DNA from: Acidobacteriota bacterium
GTDB taxonomy: Bacteria; Acidobacteriota; Vicinamibacteria; Vicinamibacterales; UBA2999
Assembly (NCBI GenBank): GCA_016789705.1
Contig: JAEUQR010000159.1
Coordinates: 1-60,137 of the forward strand
Length of the DNA: 60,137 bases
Reading direction: 5' to 3'
Made by a program: the position numbers and the translations under genes. The notes beneath the pieces are model-generated. The model ran no database searches and was not told the origin of the DNA. It was given only the letters and a program-made list of their open reading frames with translations. This document shows, in pieces, positions 18,609 through 28,250 of this stretch (positions are counted from its first letter, which is position 1; every line of letters begins with the position of its first letter).

Positions 18609-20996
18609 CTACCAGCGGAACAGCTTGGTGATCTTCACGACCACGGAGCGGTTCTGCATCTCGGGGTACCAGTGCGGGCGCTCCGGCACGGTCGTGCGCC
18701 CGTCGCTGTAGACCACGAAGAGCTCGCTGCCGAGCTCGTATTCCCACCGGAAGCGCACGTTGGTCGAGACCGACTGGAAGCGCGACTGGTACTGCACGAG
18801 CGCCGCGACGAACATCCGCGGCGTGACCGTATAGGTCAGGCGCGAGCTCGCGAGGTTGGAGTTCGCGTTGCCGAACGGGCCTTCGACGCGGTTGTACGAC
18901 AGCGTCGGCTCGAGGTAGAGCTGCGGCGTGAACTCGACGCGTCCGCGCCATGTGGCTTCGGTGAGCGTGCCGTCGTAGAAGCCGCCGCGGGCGAACGTCA
19001 GGCCGCCACTCACGCGTCGCTGCAGGCCCATCTGATACGACACCCTGGCCTGGTTGAAGCGGTAGCCACCCACCGGCACCGTGACCCCGCGGGCGACGTC
19101 GAACGGTGCGGCGATGCCTTCGAAGGCCTGCGTGACCTCGGCGTTGATGAAGTCGCCGTTGTTCAGCTCGGCGCTGAACTGCCCCTGATACTCTTCGGTC
19201 TCGACGAGGCCGCTCGTGGCGCCGGTGATGTGGTCGGCGCTCAGTTGATACGTCAGCTTGCGCACGCCCGGCATCGCCTTCGGGCGAGGACTGAAGCGCA
19301 ACTGGGCGTTGTTGCGGCGGAACAGCTGGCGCCGCAGGAAGCCCACCTGCGGGTTGAAGCCTTCGCCAACGAAGAGGTGCTCGACGTTGATGCCGTAGCG
19401 GTCGGCGTTCCAGTCGAAGCGTCCGCGGTAGCTCTGGCCGCGCGTGCTGGCCGAGGAGGCGGACGTCGCCCGTGACTCCGTGCCCGCCCAGTAGGCGTTC
19501 ACGAAGAAGTCACTCTTGAAGTTGAACGCGGCATCGATGCCGCCGGCATAGTTGCTGCCGAAGCTGCCCTGCGGATTGCGGCTCGTCGCCACGAGACCGA
19601 TGCGGCTCCGGCTGAGCACGTCACGGTTGACGCGCAGCACCGAGAAGTTCGTCATCGGGATGTCGACCGCCGGCAGATCGTCGGTTTCCATCGTGAGCGC
19701 GCCCACCTGCCATGGTCCTGAACGGCCGAGCACGCGGCCACCGGCGATGATCGGCACGGCGCCGCTCGTGCCGAGGCCGATACGGCGGCTGTAGAAGAGG
19801 ATCGGCGTCAGTCCGCCGCCACCCCCGCCACCTCCGCCGCCGCCACCACCACCACCGCCACCGCCCCCGCCGCCGCCACCCCCACCGCCGCCCACGCCGC
19901 CAAAGGCGAACGCGTCCTGGCCCTCGAGGAAGAAGTCGCGCCGCTCAGGGAAGAACAGGGAGAAACGCGTGAGGTTGACCTGCGCTTCGTCGTCTTCCAC
20001 CTGCGCGAAGTCGGTGTTGTAGGAGAAGTCGGCAACGAACTGCTGCGTGATGCCCCACTTGGCATCGAGGCCGAAATTGGCGTCGCCCTTGTTGTTGAAG
20101 GCCGGTGTCGCCGTGCGGTTCGTGAGGATCGAGCCGAGCGCGTAGGGCTTGACGTCGAGGTTGATCGACTTCTTCGGCGTTTCGAGGCCAACAAGCGAAG
20201 CCGCGTCGGACAGCTTGTTGAGCCCGCGGCGGCCCCACGAACGTGGCACCTGCATCAGGAAGGAAATTTCGTTCTTCCAGCGCACCATGCGGCGGATGTT
20301 GATGTTCCACACGTCGCCGCCTTCCCTGAAGCGGATCGACCGGAAGGGGATGCGAATCTCGAGCGTCCAGCCGCCGTCGAAGTCCTGCGCTTTCGACTGC
20401 CACAGACCGTTCCAGTTCGGGCTCGGCTGCTCGTTGGTGGTCGCCCAGTCGAACATGCCGCCGAGGCGGTTGGCCGATACGCCGAAGCCGTTGCGGCGAT
20501 CGTTGAACGTGTCGAACAGGACCGCGATGTGGTCGTTGTTGAACATGTTGAACGAGTCGCGGCGCATCTCACTGGCGACGCGGCGATCGGGCTCGGACTC
20601 GTACATGCGCGCGCCGACGTAGATGTTCTCGTCGTCGAAGAGGATCCAGGCCTCGGTCTTTTCCGTGGCGGGTGCCCCTTCGTTCGGCTCCTGCTGCACG
20701 AAGTCGGTGAGCGGCGCGACGGTGGAGTAGATCTCTTCGGTCAGCGCCCCGTCGAGGGCGAAATCGCCGAGCAGACGCACGGCACGCACCGTGGCCTTGC
20801 CCGAGTCCTCGCGCGTCATCACGATCTGGGGTTGCGCCGGCGCCGTGGCTGGCGTGTTCGGCGTGGCGCCGGGCCCGCTCATCGACGCGGCGTCGGTGAC
20901 GAGTTGCGCGCGGACCGGTGACGCCCACAGCACCAGCAGTGCGAGCAGTCCGGCCCGGCGCCATGACGGACGGCGGGTCAGCAAAGACACGGTCAC
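18609..20996 (-). CDS. DUF5916 outer-membrane protein: CBM9-like domain plus C-terminal barrel
   Basis: The 795-residue protein has a signal peptide (LLALLVLWASPVRAQ). A CBM9-like beta-sandwich lies at ~70-260 (GDFALDGALTEEIY..., WILFDDENIYVGARMYES). A ~500-residue C-terminal barrel ends in KITKLFRW. Motifs LTRFSLFFPERRDFFLEGQDAF and FYSRRIGL are typical of DUF5916 proteins, widespread in Acidobacteriota and Bacteroidota and presumed outer-membrane located. A run of 27 consecutive glycines sits at ~residues 369-395, in a loop between these two motifs. The start is GTG without a clear ribosome-binding site. Function unknown; carbohydrate or peptide handling at the surface is a guess. Confidence 0.85.
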   Translation of the reverse strand: MTVSLLTRRPSWRRAGLLALLVLWASPVRAQLVTDAASMSGPGATPNTPATAPAQPQIVMTREDSGKATVRAVRLLGDFALDGALTEEIYSTVAPLTDFVQQEPNEGAPATEKTEAWILFDDENIYVGARMYESEPDRRVASEMRRDSFNMFNNDHIAVLFDTFNDRRNGFGVSANRLGGMFDWATTNEQPSPNWNGLWQSKAQDFDGGWTLEIRIPFRSIRFREGGDVWNINIRRMVRWKNEISFLMQVPRSWGRRGLNKLSDAASLVGLETPKKSINLDVKPYALGSILTNRTATPAFNNKGDANFGLDAKWGITQQFVADFSYNTDFAQVEDDEAQVNLTRFSLFFPERRDFFLEGQDAFAFGGVGGGGGGGGGGGGGGGGGGGGGGGGGGGLTPILFYSRRIGLGTSGAVPIIAGGRVLGRSGPWQVGALTMETDDLPAVDIPMTNFSVLRVNRDVLSRSRIGLVATSRNPQGSFGSNYAGGIDAAFNFKSDFFVNAYWAGTESRATSASSASTRGQSYRGRFDWNADRYGINVEHLFVGEGFNPQVGFLRRQLFRRNNAQLRFSPRPKAMPGVRKLTYQLSADHITGATSGLVETEEYQGQFSAELNNGDFINAEVTQAFEGIAAPFDVARGVTVPVGGYRFNQARVSYQMGLQRRVSGGLTFARGGFYDGTLTEATWRGRVEFTPQLYLEPTLSYNRVEGPFGNANSNLASSRLTYTVTPRMFVAALVQYQSRFQSVSTNVRFRWEYELGSELFVVYSDGRTTVPERPHWYPEMQNRSVVVKITKLFRW
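19812..19892 (-). repeat. 27-codon GGN (polyglycine) run
   Basis: Twenty-seven successive glycine codons, using all four GGN forms irregularly, lie inside the DUF5916 gene. A GGV tripeptide precedes the run. The mixed third positions argue against a simple sequencing stutter and suggest selection for glycine or long-standing repeat expansion. Confidence 0.9.
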
Positions 20997-21123
20997 AGGA
21001 AGTCTCTATTGGACCATACGCCGTCGAGCCCGCGCCAGTCCCGTGCCCTCGTGGCAAGCGTTGCGCGCGGTCCTCGCCGTGACATCCGGAGACGATCCGT
21101 TGATGTCGCGCGAGATTCATCCG

Positions 21124-21165
21124 GAAAACGAAAACGGCCGGACCGCCGCGAAGGCAGTCCGGCCG
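21124..21165 (-). terminator. Rho-independent terminator of subtilase-GNAT operon
   Basis: On the minus strand a 9-bp stem (CGGCCGGAC/GTCCGGCCG, 21135-21165) is followed directly by TTTTCGTTTTCC. It lies 21 bases after the GNAT stop codon. This is a canonical intrinsic terminator. Confidence 0.8.
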
Positions 21166-21185
21166 CAATGGGGGGAGGGGAGGAC

Positions 21186-21848
21186 CTAGTGGACCTGCGG
21201 GACGCGCGCCGAACGCGCCGTCTTCCAGTCGTCCGCCAGAATCGACCACAGGTGCTGGTCGTAGTGCTGGCCATGGCGCGCGAACGACTGCCGCAGCACC
21301 GCTTCGCGCACCGCGCCCATCTTGGCCAGGGCGCCGTTGCCCCGGCCGTTCTGCACCGCCGCGCGCGCTTCGAGGCGGCGCACGCCGATCCAGTCGATGG
21401 CGAATCCGATGACCATCGGCGCGGCCTGGGCGAAGATCCCCGTGCCCCAGTAGGCCGAGCCCATCACGAAGCCCCACTCGGCCGTGTCGAACGACGCGTC
21501 GAGCTGGCGCACCTGGAAAATGCCCACTGCGGTGTCGGTGCCGGCCGGCACCACCGCGAAGCAGGCGTAGCGGCCCGCGGCCTGTTCGTGCGCCGCCCAC
21601 TGGATGAAGCGGCGGAAGCCGTCGGCCGTGCTGGGAGGCGGCGAGATGAAACGCGCCACTTCCTCGGTGGTCAGGAGCTCGAAGAGCGAGTCGGCATCAT
21701 CCGCGCGCAGTGCGCGCAGGGTGACCGAGCCGGCCGTGAGCACCGGCAGCTGCCGGCGCCAGTCGGTCGTGGTCGTCTCGTGCGCCGCCGGGTACTCCAT
21801 GGCGGGGAGCGAGGCGTGGAGCGCTTCCGAGAACGGCATCTTCTCCAT
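21186..21848 (-). CDS. GNAT family N-acetyltransferase (RimJ/RimL-like)
   Basis: The 220-residue protein has the GNAT fold with LTAGSVTLRALRADDADSLFELLTTEEVARFI at the start. AEWGFVMGSAYWGTGIFAQAA and the acetyl-CoA-binding region up to RRLEARAAVQNGRGNGALAKMGAVRE follow. This pattern is that of RimJ/RimL-type enzymes that acetylate protein N-termini or small amines. Its ATG overlaps the TAA of the subtilase gene (TAATG), so translation is probably coupled to it. The target is unknown. Confidence 0.88.
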   Translation of the reverse strand: MEKMPFSEALHASLPAMEYPAAHETTTTDWRRQLPVLTAGSVTLRALRADDADSLFELLTTEEVARFISPPPSTADGFRRFIQWAAHEQAAGRYACFAVVPAGTDTAVGIFQVRQLDASFDTAEWGFVMGSAYWGTGIFAQAAPMVIGFAIDWIGVRRLEARAAVQNGRGNGALAKMGAVREAVLRQSFARHGQHYDQHLWSILADDWKTARSARVPQVH

Positions 21849-23953
21849 TAGAAGAGCCCTCCCGTCGTCGTGGTCGTGGTCGTCGTCGTCGTCGTGGTGG
21901 TCGCGGGCTCCGTGACCGCGAGTTCCGGATTGTGTTCGAGGTCCCACAGCAGCGGGTCGAAGGCCAGCACTTCCGGCGTTTCGTCGCCGTAGCTGATGCC
22001 GTCGTTGCCCGAGCTGCCCCACGAGGCGTCGGGGTCGGTGCTTTCACCCCACACGATGTTCAGGCCCCACACGATGTTGTTGCCCCACACCACGTTCAGC
22101 CCTTCGGCGAGGCCCCACACGATGTTCAGGCCCTGGGCGCCGGTGGTGTTGCCCCACACCGTGCTCGCGCAGTTGGCGCCACCGCAGTCGAGGCCCCATA
22201 CCACGTTGTCTTCGCTTTCGCCCCAGACGATGTTCTCGCCCCAGACGATGTTCTGACCCTGCGTGAGCCCCCAGACGATGTTGTCGTCGAGGCCCCACAC
22301 GATGTTCGTGCCGGTGATGGTGCTCTCACCCCACACGATGTTCGAGCCCCACATCACGTTGTTGCAGGAGCCGCTGCAGTTCTCGCCCCACACGACGTTC
22401 TCGCCCCAGACGATGTTCTCGCCCCAGACGATGTTCTGGCCCCAGGCGTTGGCGCCGGGGGTGATGACGCCGCCCTTGACCATCCGGTTGCCCCAGATGA
22501 TCTGCTTGCTCCAGTTGGAGGCCAGCGGGTAGCGGCTGCCGGGACGGGCGTTGCGGAAGTATTCGGCCAGCGTGACCGCGCCGCGCGCGTTCAGGAAGCC
22601 GGCGCCCTGCGACAGCACGTCGAAGCCGCTCTTCGCCTCGGCCGTGTACTGCAGCACCGCCTTCACGAGGTTCGGCGTGAGCTTCGGGTTGGCCTGCAGC
22701 ATGAGCGCCACGGTGCCGGCCACGGCAGGCGTCGCCATGCTGGTGCCGCTCAGCGTGAGGTACGGCTTGAAGGCCGTGAACCGCGACCCGGCGAGCAGGT
22801 ACTGCGGCTTCTCCACGTACATCTTGCTGTTCGGGCTGGCGAGCGACGTGATCGCCGTGCCGGGCGCGACCAGGTCGGGCTTGGCCAGGAAGTCGTGCGC
22901 CGTCGGACCGCGCGAGCTGTAGGGCGCGATGTCGTCGTCCTTGCGGTCGGTGTTGCCCTTGCTGTCGGCCGCACCCACGGTGAGCACCCACGGCGCGTTG
23001 CCGGGAGCCGTGATGGCGCCGTACTGCGTCTGGCCGCTGGCGTTCCTGCCGATGTTGCCGGCCGCCGCCACCACGACGATGCCGGCGTCCACCGCGCGCT
23101 TGGTGGCGAGTGTCAGCGGGTCGGTGTTGTACGACTCGAACACGCCCGCGCCGAGCGACATGTTGATGACGCGGATGTTGTAGGCGACGCGGTTGGCCAC
23201 CGCCCAATCGAGCGCGGCGATGATCGAGCTGATGCGGCCCTTGCCCTCGCGGTCGAGGGCCTTGAGGGCGACGATCGTGGCTCTGGGCGCCACGCCGCTG
23301 CGGGCGCCGTTGCTCTCGTAGCCGTTGCCGGCGATGATGCCGGCGACGTGCGTGCCGTGACCCCAGTCGTCGTAGGCGGTCGTGCCGGTGCCGACGAAAT
23401 CGACGAACTTCGTGATGCGCTGAGTCGTGGACCAGGCGTAGCGCAGGTCGTTGTGCGCGGGCGTGACGCCCGAATCGATGACCGCCACGCCGATGCCGGC
23501 GCCCGTGTAGCCCATCTTCTGGTGCACGGTGAGCGCGCCGACGGCGGCGGCCGTGCGGCCCACGAGCGCTTCGACCGGGCGGTCGTAGTGCACGCGCTTG
23601 ATGGCGCCGTTGCGGGCGAGACGGCGCAGCATCCGCTTGTTCATGCGGGTGGTGCGGCCGCGCATGCTGCCGAGGCGCTTGCCCTTGCGTCCGCCTTCCG
23701 CCTGGATCAGGGTGTCGGCGTCCTTCTCGTCGTTGAACTCGACGATGACGGGCACTTCCGCGTCGTCGAGCTCCACGTCCTGGAGCAGTGTGTCGAACTT
23801 CACCTCGTCGGCGCGGACGGGGCGGTGACGGCGCTGTGCTGAGGCGTCGGTGGCGAAGAACCCGACGGCCAGGGCAGCGACCAGAGCGCTGATCGGGAGA
23901 CGCCGGAGCCCGAGGCTCAGCGGGCCGAGGCGTGTTTGGGACGGTGCGGACAT
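21848..23953 (-). CDS. Secreted subtilisin-like (S8) serine peptidase with NxVWG repeats
   Basis: The 701-residue product has a signal peptide (ALVAALAVGFFATDASAQ) and an inhibitor-like propeptide at ~50-130. The S8 domain shows all catalytic residues: AVIDSG (D160), WGHGTHVAG (H199), AAGN (oxyanion Asn300) and LSGTSMATP (S405). After residue ~480 comes a tail of about 160 residues with 18 WG dipeptides, mostly as N(I/V)VWG(E/L/N). Four cysteines lie in two pairs (GSGC-like and CGGANC). The protein ends with 13 threonines and GGLF. The tail may form a repetitive beta structure or surface anchor, which is inference. It is cotranscribed with the GNAT gene. Confidence 0.92.
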   Translation of the reverse strand: MSAPSQTRLGPLSLGLRRLPISALVAALAVGFFATDASAQRRHRPVRADEVKFDTLLQDVELDDAEVPVIVEFNDEKDADTLIQAEGGRKGKRLGSMRGRTTRMNKRMLRRLARNGAIKRVHYDRPVEALVGRTAAAVGALTVHQKMGYTGAGIGVAVIDSGVTPAHNDLRYAWSTTQRITKFVDFVGTGTTAYDDWGHGTHVAGIIAGNGYESNGARSGVAPRATIVALKALDREGKGRISSIIAALDWAVANRVAYNIRVINMSLGAGVFESYNTDPLTLATKRAVDAGIVVVAAAGNIGRNASGQTQYGAITAPGNAPWVLTVGAADSKGNTDRKDDDIAPYSSRGPTAHDFLAKPDLVAPGTAITSLASPNSKMYVEKPQYLLAGSRFTAFKPYLTLSGTSMATPAVAGTVALMLQANPKLTPNLVKAVLQYTAEAKSGFDVLSQGAGFLNARGAVTLAEYFRNARPGSRYPLASNWSKQIIWGNRMVKGGVITPGANAWGQNIVWGENIVWGENVVWGENCSGSCNNVMWGSNIVWGESTITGTNIVWGLDDNIVWGLTQGQNIVWGENIVWGESEDNVVWGLDCGGANCASTVWGNTTGAQGLNIVWGLAEGLNVVWGNNIVWGLNIVWGESTDPDASWGSSGNDGISYGDETPEVLAFDPLLWDLEHNPELAVTEPATTTTTTTTTTTTTGGLF
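22019..22504 (-). repeat. Coding array of NxVWG repeats in the subtilase tail
   Basis: About 18 WG units are spaced mostly 6-15 residues apart, with the unit N(I/V)VWG(E/L/N/S). At DNA level the unit reads AACATCGTSTGGGG on the minus strand. Synonymous changes between units show that the array is old rather than freshly duplicated. Confidence 0.85.
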
Positions 23954-24242
23954 GCCCCCCGTATTCGCAAGGTGGCTGCCACATGCGCGGCACTGTCGTT
24001 CACCTGTCGCGCGTCCGCGATTTCCGGCCGTATTGGCAGGGGCTCAGCACGGCGATGCCTGCACTTGCACGCCGCGCCTTTTCGGGGCCGATGAGGCGGC
24101 TGGTTGCGCTACAGTGGCACACCAGACATCGATCAGCGCGGCAGTTCGATAGCTAAACTGCAGAAAATGAGTGGGTTAAGCATCGTGTGCCTGGTTCTGG
24201 CACACCGTGCTCAAATTCTGCACACGCCCGGCGGCGGAATTG
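23954..24242. other. 289-base gap between two minus-strand genes
   Basis: No gene is supported here. The stretch is less GC-rich than its surroundings near 24110-24245. It contains a small hairpin, GTGTGCC at 24185-24191 with GGCACAC at 24199-24205, lacking a T-run. It should hold the promoter of the subtilase operon and the end of the desulfhydrase transcript, but no clear -35/-10 pair was found. Confidence 0.5.
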
Positions 24243-25307
24243 TTATCGATTCTGCCATCCGGGGGCGCTAACCAGCGCCGCCGCGGCTTTCGACGTGAGC
24301 GTGGCAGGGGCGCCTCCAGTGTGGAGGAACACCACCGTGTCGTCAGCGCCGAGCTCGCTCGAGCGGACGTGCGCGACGAGTGCGGCCAGACCCTTGGCGG
24401 TGTAGGTGGGGTCCAGCACCAGGGCTTCGGTGCGGGCGGCGAGCCGCATCGCCTCGAGGCCCTCCGGTGTTGGCAGCCCATAGCCGTCGCCGATGAAGCC
24501 CTGATCGGTGAAGAAGCGGGCCTCGCGCACCGAGGCGTCGGCGCCGAGAAGCGCCGCGGCTTCACCGGCGACCCGCCGGGCGCGTTCGATCTTCTCGGGT
24601 TCGCCGCCGCTCACGGCCACGCCGTGCAGGTCGTAAGGCAGGCCGAGCAGGTGCGCGCCGAGCGTCAGACCGGCCTGCGTGCCGCGTGAACCGCTGGCGA
24701 AGTACACCCGGCGCGGGGCCACGCCGAGCGCCGCGAGCTGGCCGGCGAGCTCGACGGTGCCGGCGACGTAGCCCAGGGCGCCCACCGCGCTCGAGCCGCC
24801 TACGGCGATCACATACGGGCGCCCGCCGTCCGCCACCAGACTCTCGGCCACCTGGCGTACGACGGCTTCGTCGTGACCCACCGCCAGCATCGGATCGACG
24901 GCCGGCACCATGTGCACGCGGGCGCCGAAGAGGTGATCGAGCAGCAGATTGCCTTCGAGCGGCGCCGGCTCGTCGGCCGTCGTCAGCACCAGATCCACGG
25001 CCAGACCGGCACGGCGCGCCGCCGCGGCCGTCATCCGCGCGTGATTCGACTGCGCGGCGCCGGTCGTGATGACGGACGTGGCGCCTTTGGCAAGCGCGTC
25101 GCCGATGAGGAAGTCGAGCTTGCGGGCCTTGTTGCCGCCCAGGCCGAGGCCGGTCAGATCGTCGCGCTTGACGAGGATGCGCGGGCAGCGGGCGCGGCCG
25201 CCAAGCGCCTCGCGCAGGCGCGGCGCGTCTTCGAGTGGCGTCGGCAGCACGGCCAGACGCCGTGCCGGCTGCGCGGCCAGACGGCTCGTGAGTTCGTGGA
25301 TGGTCAT
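24243..25307 (-). CDS. D-cysteine desulfhydrase / ACC deaminase family PLP enzyme
   Basis: The 354-residue protein belongs to the fold-II PLP family. The PLP lysine lies in KRDDLTGLGLGGNKARKLDFL, followed by TGAAQSNHARMTAAAAR (cofactor and nucleophile region) and YFASGSRGTQAGL (phosphate-binding). The family includes D-cysteine desulfhydrase, which releases H2S, pyruvate and ammonia from D-cysteine, and ACC deaminase. The precise substrate cannot be told by eye; the LGLGGNKARKL form is common in D-cysteine desulfhydrases. It starts at ATG 25307 and appears monocistronic or linked to the RluA gene 67 bases upstream. Confidence 0.85.
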   Translation of the reverse strand: MTIHELTSRLAAQPARRLAVLPTPLEDAPRLREALGGRARCPRILVKRDDLTGLGLGGNKARKLDFLIGDALAKGATSVITTGAAQSNHARMTAAAARRAGLAVDLVLTTADEPAPLEGNLLLDHLFGARVHMVPAVDPMLAVGHDEAVVRQVAESLVADGGRPYVIAVGGSSAVGALGYVAGTVELAGQLAALGVAPRRVYFASGSRGTQAGLTLGAHLLGLPYDLHGVAVSGGEPEKIERARRVAGEAAALLGADASVREARFFTDQGFIGDGYGLPTPEGLEAMRLAARTEALVLDPTYTAKGLAALVAHVRSSELGADDTVVFLHTGGAPATLTSKAAAALVSAPGWQNR

Positions 25308-25374
25308 CGGCGTGGCCCCCGGCCGCGCCGGATTATGTCACCGTCCGCGCGCGGCGGGTGCGGTCGCCCCGGCC

Positions 25375-26352
25375 TCAGCGTTCGTCGGCGCCTGTGAGCA
25401 GCGCGCGGCCGAGACGAGCGGCGTCGATGAGCGCACCGAGGTCGTCCGGCACCGCCGCTTCGAGGGCGATGACCCGGCCGGAGGATGGCAGCCGCAGGCG
25501 CAGGCGCCATGCATGCAGGGCCTGGCGGGCGAAGGCGCGGGCGTGCCGGTCGAGCGCCGGCGACACGAGGCGGCGGCGCGGCGCGTGGCCGTACGTCTGG
25601 TCGCCGACGATGGGCCAGCCGCGCTCGGTCAGGTGCACGCGGATCTGGTGCGTGCGGCCGGTGCCGAGACGGCAGCGCACCAGACTCAGCCCGCGCTCCG
25701 CGCCCGTCGAGTGCGCCAGCACTGCGTAGGTCGTCTGCGACGGCGCGCCGCCTGTGCGCACCATCATGCGGCGGCGGTCGAGCGGATCGCGTCCGAGGGC
25801 TGCGTCGATGGCGCCCTGGCGGGGCGACGGCCGGCCCCAGACGACGGCCAGATAGTCCTTCACGATGTCGTGGCGATCGCGTTGCAGGGCCGTATGCACG
25901 TCGCCGCGCTTGGCGATGATCATGAGGCCCGAGGTGTCGCGATCCAGGCGCTGCACGAGGCGCGGTGACCACGAGCCGTCGTCGTCGCCGCCGCGGCCGA
26001 GTACCGCGTTCAGGACGGTGCCGGATCGCTGGCGCGAGGTCGGGTGCGCCACCATGCCGGCGGGCTTGCAGACGACGAGCACGTCGTCGTCTTCGAAGAC
26101 GACGTCGAGCGGCAGGGCTTCGGCGGCGGGAGGGGTGGGCGGCGGCGCCGCCACGGCATCGAGTGCCACGAGGTCGCCGGCGGCGAGGCGCTGGGCAGCG
26201 CGTCGTGCCGGCGCGCCGTTGATGAGGACGCGGCCGGCGGCGACGAGCTTCTGGAGACGCGACCGCGACAGTCCGAAGGCGCCGGGGACGTGGCGCAGGA
26301 CGGCCTGGTCGAGGCGGTGCGCGACGTCGCCGCGGTCTGCGACGAACGTCAC
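25375..26352 (-). CDS. RluA family 23S rRNA/tRNA pseudouridine synthase
   Basis: The 325-residue enzyme has an N-terminal S4-like RNA-binding region (GLSRSRLQKLVAAGRVLINGAPARRAAQRL). The RluA catalytic domain carries the signature VQRLDRDTSGLMIIAKR with the catalytic Asp. Supporting segments are VVCKPAGMVAHPTSRQ, CRLGTGRTHQIRVHL and PIVGDQTYG. It isomerises uridine to pseudouridine, probably in 23S rRNA (RluD-like, given the S4 domain). The frame is open further upstream, but that overlaps the FKBP gene, so the GTG at 26352, ten bases after the FKBP stop, is chosen. Confidence 0.9.
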   Translation of the reverse strand: MTFVADRGDVAHRLDQAVLRHVPGAFGLSRSRLQKLVAAGRVLINGAPARRAAQRLAAGDLVALDAVAAPPPTPPAAEALPLDVVFEDDDVLVVCKPAGMVAHPTSRQRSGTVLNAVLGRGGDDDGSWSPRLVQRLDRDTSGLMIIAKRGDVHTALQRDRHDIVKDYLAVVWGRPSPRQGAIDAALGRDPLDRRRMMVRTGGAPSQTTYAVLAHSTGAERGLSLVRCRLGTGRTHQIRVHLTERGWPIVGDQTYGHAPRRRLVSPALDRHARAFARQALHAWRLRLRLPSSGRVIALEAAVPDDLGALIDAARLGRALLTGADER

Positions 26353-26362
26353 GCCCGGCGGT

Positions 26363-27193
<831 letters not shown>

Positions 27194-27387
27194 GGGCCCT
27201 ATCGTGAACCAGCCCCTGCCGCCGCGCAACCGCTCAATCGTGGCCGGAGCCTGTCAACGAAACGACGCTCCACGCACCACCTTTACGATTGTGTTGACGC
27301 TCGGCCGCGCACCTATGGCCATTTCATTGTTTTCAGGCCATTATCTGGCGATTTCGAGTTGGCGCGAAACTTGATAAAGAGAGCGGC

Positions 27388-28110
27388 GTGACCAGTTCAG
27401 GCTCTCAGCGCATGCCGGTTCTGCTCGTCGGCACGATGGAGACGACAGCCCAGGCCCGTCTTGATGCCCTCTCGAAGGCCGGCTTCGTCGTGCTGCCGGT
27501 GCGTGGCTTCCTCGACGCCCGGCAGGTACTGGCGGAACTCGAGCCCGAAGCCATCGTCACCGACGTGCAACTCGGCGACTACAACGGACTGCACCTGGTC
27601 GCCATCGCCCAGGTCGAACATCCGCGCACGGCCTGCCTCGTCACGGGCCCCCGCGACCCCGCGCTGCAGGCCGAGGCCTATCACCTTGGCGCCCGCTACC
27701 TGGTCGAGCCGGTGACGCTCGATCGCCTGGGCGCCGTGCTGGCCGAGATCGTGGCCAACCCGCGACCGCAGCGCCGCTGGCCCCGCCGCCGCCCGGCCCG
27801 GGAAGTGGCCTCGGTCGTGGCCGGCGTGGACGCGCGGATCGTGGACGTGAGCTACGGCGGTGCCGGTATCGAGTTCTTCGGCGCCGACATTCCGACCGAG
27901 ACACTCGAGCTGGTCGTGCCGTCCACGGGACTGAAGGTGCCGGTCGAGCGGGTCTGGACGCGCCGCCCCGGCAAGGCCCAGCCGATTGCCTGTGGCCTGG
28001 CGCTGCGCCGTGACAGCGCCGTCGATGCCCGGTGGCGGTCGTTCGTCGACGGACTCGACCTCCTGCCCGGCATCCTGCCGGCGCCCGGCGGCAGCGGACT
28101 GCCCGCGTAG
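27388..28110 (+). CDS. Receiver-like domain plus PilZ domain protein (copy 1)
   Basis: The 240-residue protein has a CheY-like domain at ~8-125 and a PilZ domain at ~130-225. The acceptor region reads AIVTDVQLGDYNGLHLVAIAQ, so an Asp is present at the phosphorylation position. However, the acidic pair at the end of strand 1 is replaced by VLLVGTM, so metal-dependent phosphorylation is doubtful. The PilZ motifs RRWPRRRPAR and DVSYGGAG match the c-di-GMP binding pattern (RxxxR...DxSxxG). It is followed by a close paralogue. The start is GTG at 27388 with GAGAG ahead; ATG at 27412 is possible. Confidence 0.82.
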   Translation: MTSSGSQRMPVLLVGTMETTAQARLDALSKAGFVVLPVRGFLDARQVLAELEPEAIVTDVQLGDYNGLHLVAIAQVEHPRTACLVTGPRDPALQAEAYHLGARYLVEPVTLDRLGAVLAEIVANPRPQRRWPRRRPAREVASVVAGVDARIVDVSYGGAGIEFFGADIPTETLELVVPSTGLKVPVERVWTRRPGKAQPIACGLALRRDSAVDARWRSFVDGLDLLPGILPAPGGSGLPA

Positions 28111-28250
28111 CGGGACACCCGACCCGAACGAAAATCAGCGGCAGTGTGCCCACAAGTCTGGATGCAGCTTGCCATTGGCGGACGATACTGCGAGAATGCC
28201 GGCGATCACGTCTGGCTGCGTGTTTGCATGCTGCTTCTCGTCCTCCTCCA

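Noticed and set aside
22019-22504. Regularly spaced short repeats resembling a CRISPR array
   Set aside because: The repeats are in frame within the subtilase, encode NxVWG, vary at synonymous sites and have no unique spacers of constant length.
24185-24205. GTGTGCC/GGCACAC stem-loop as a terminator
   Set aside because: Only seven base pairs with no T-run, and placed before rather than close after a stop codon; left as a note in the gap entry.
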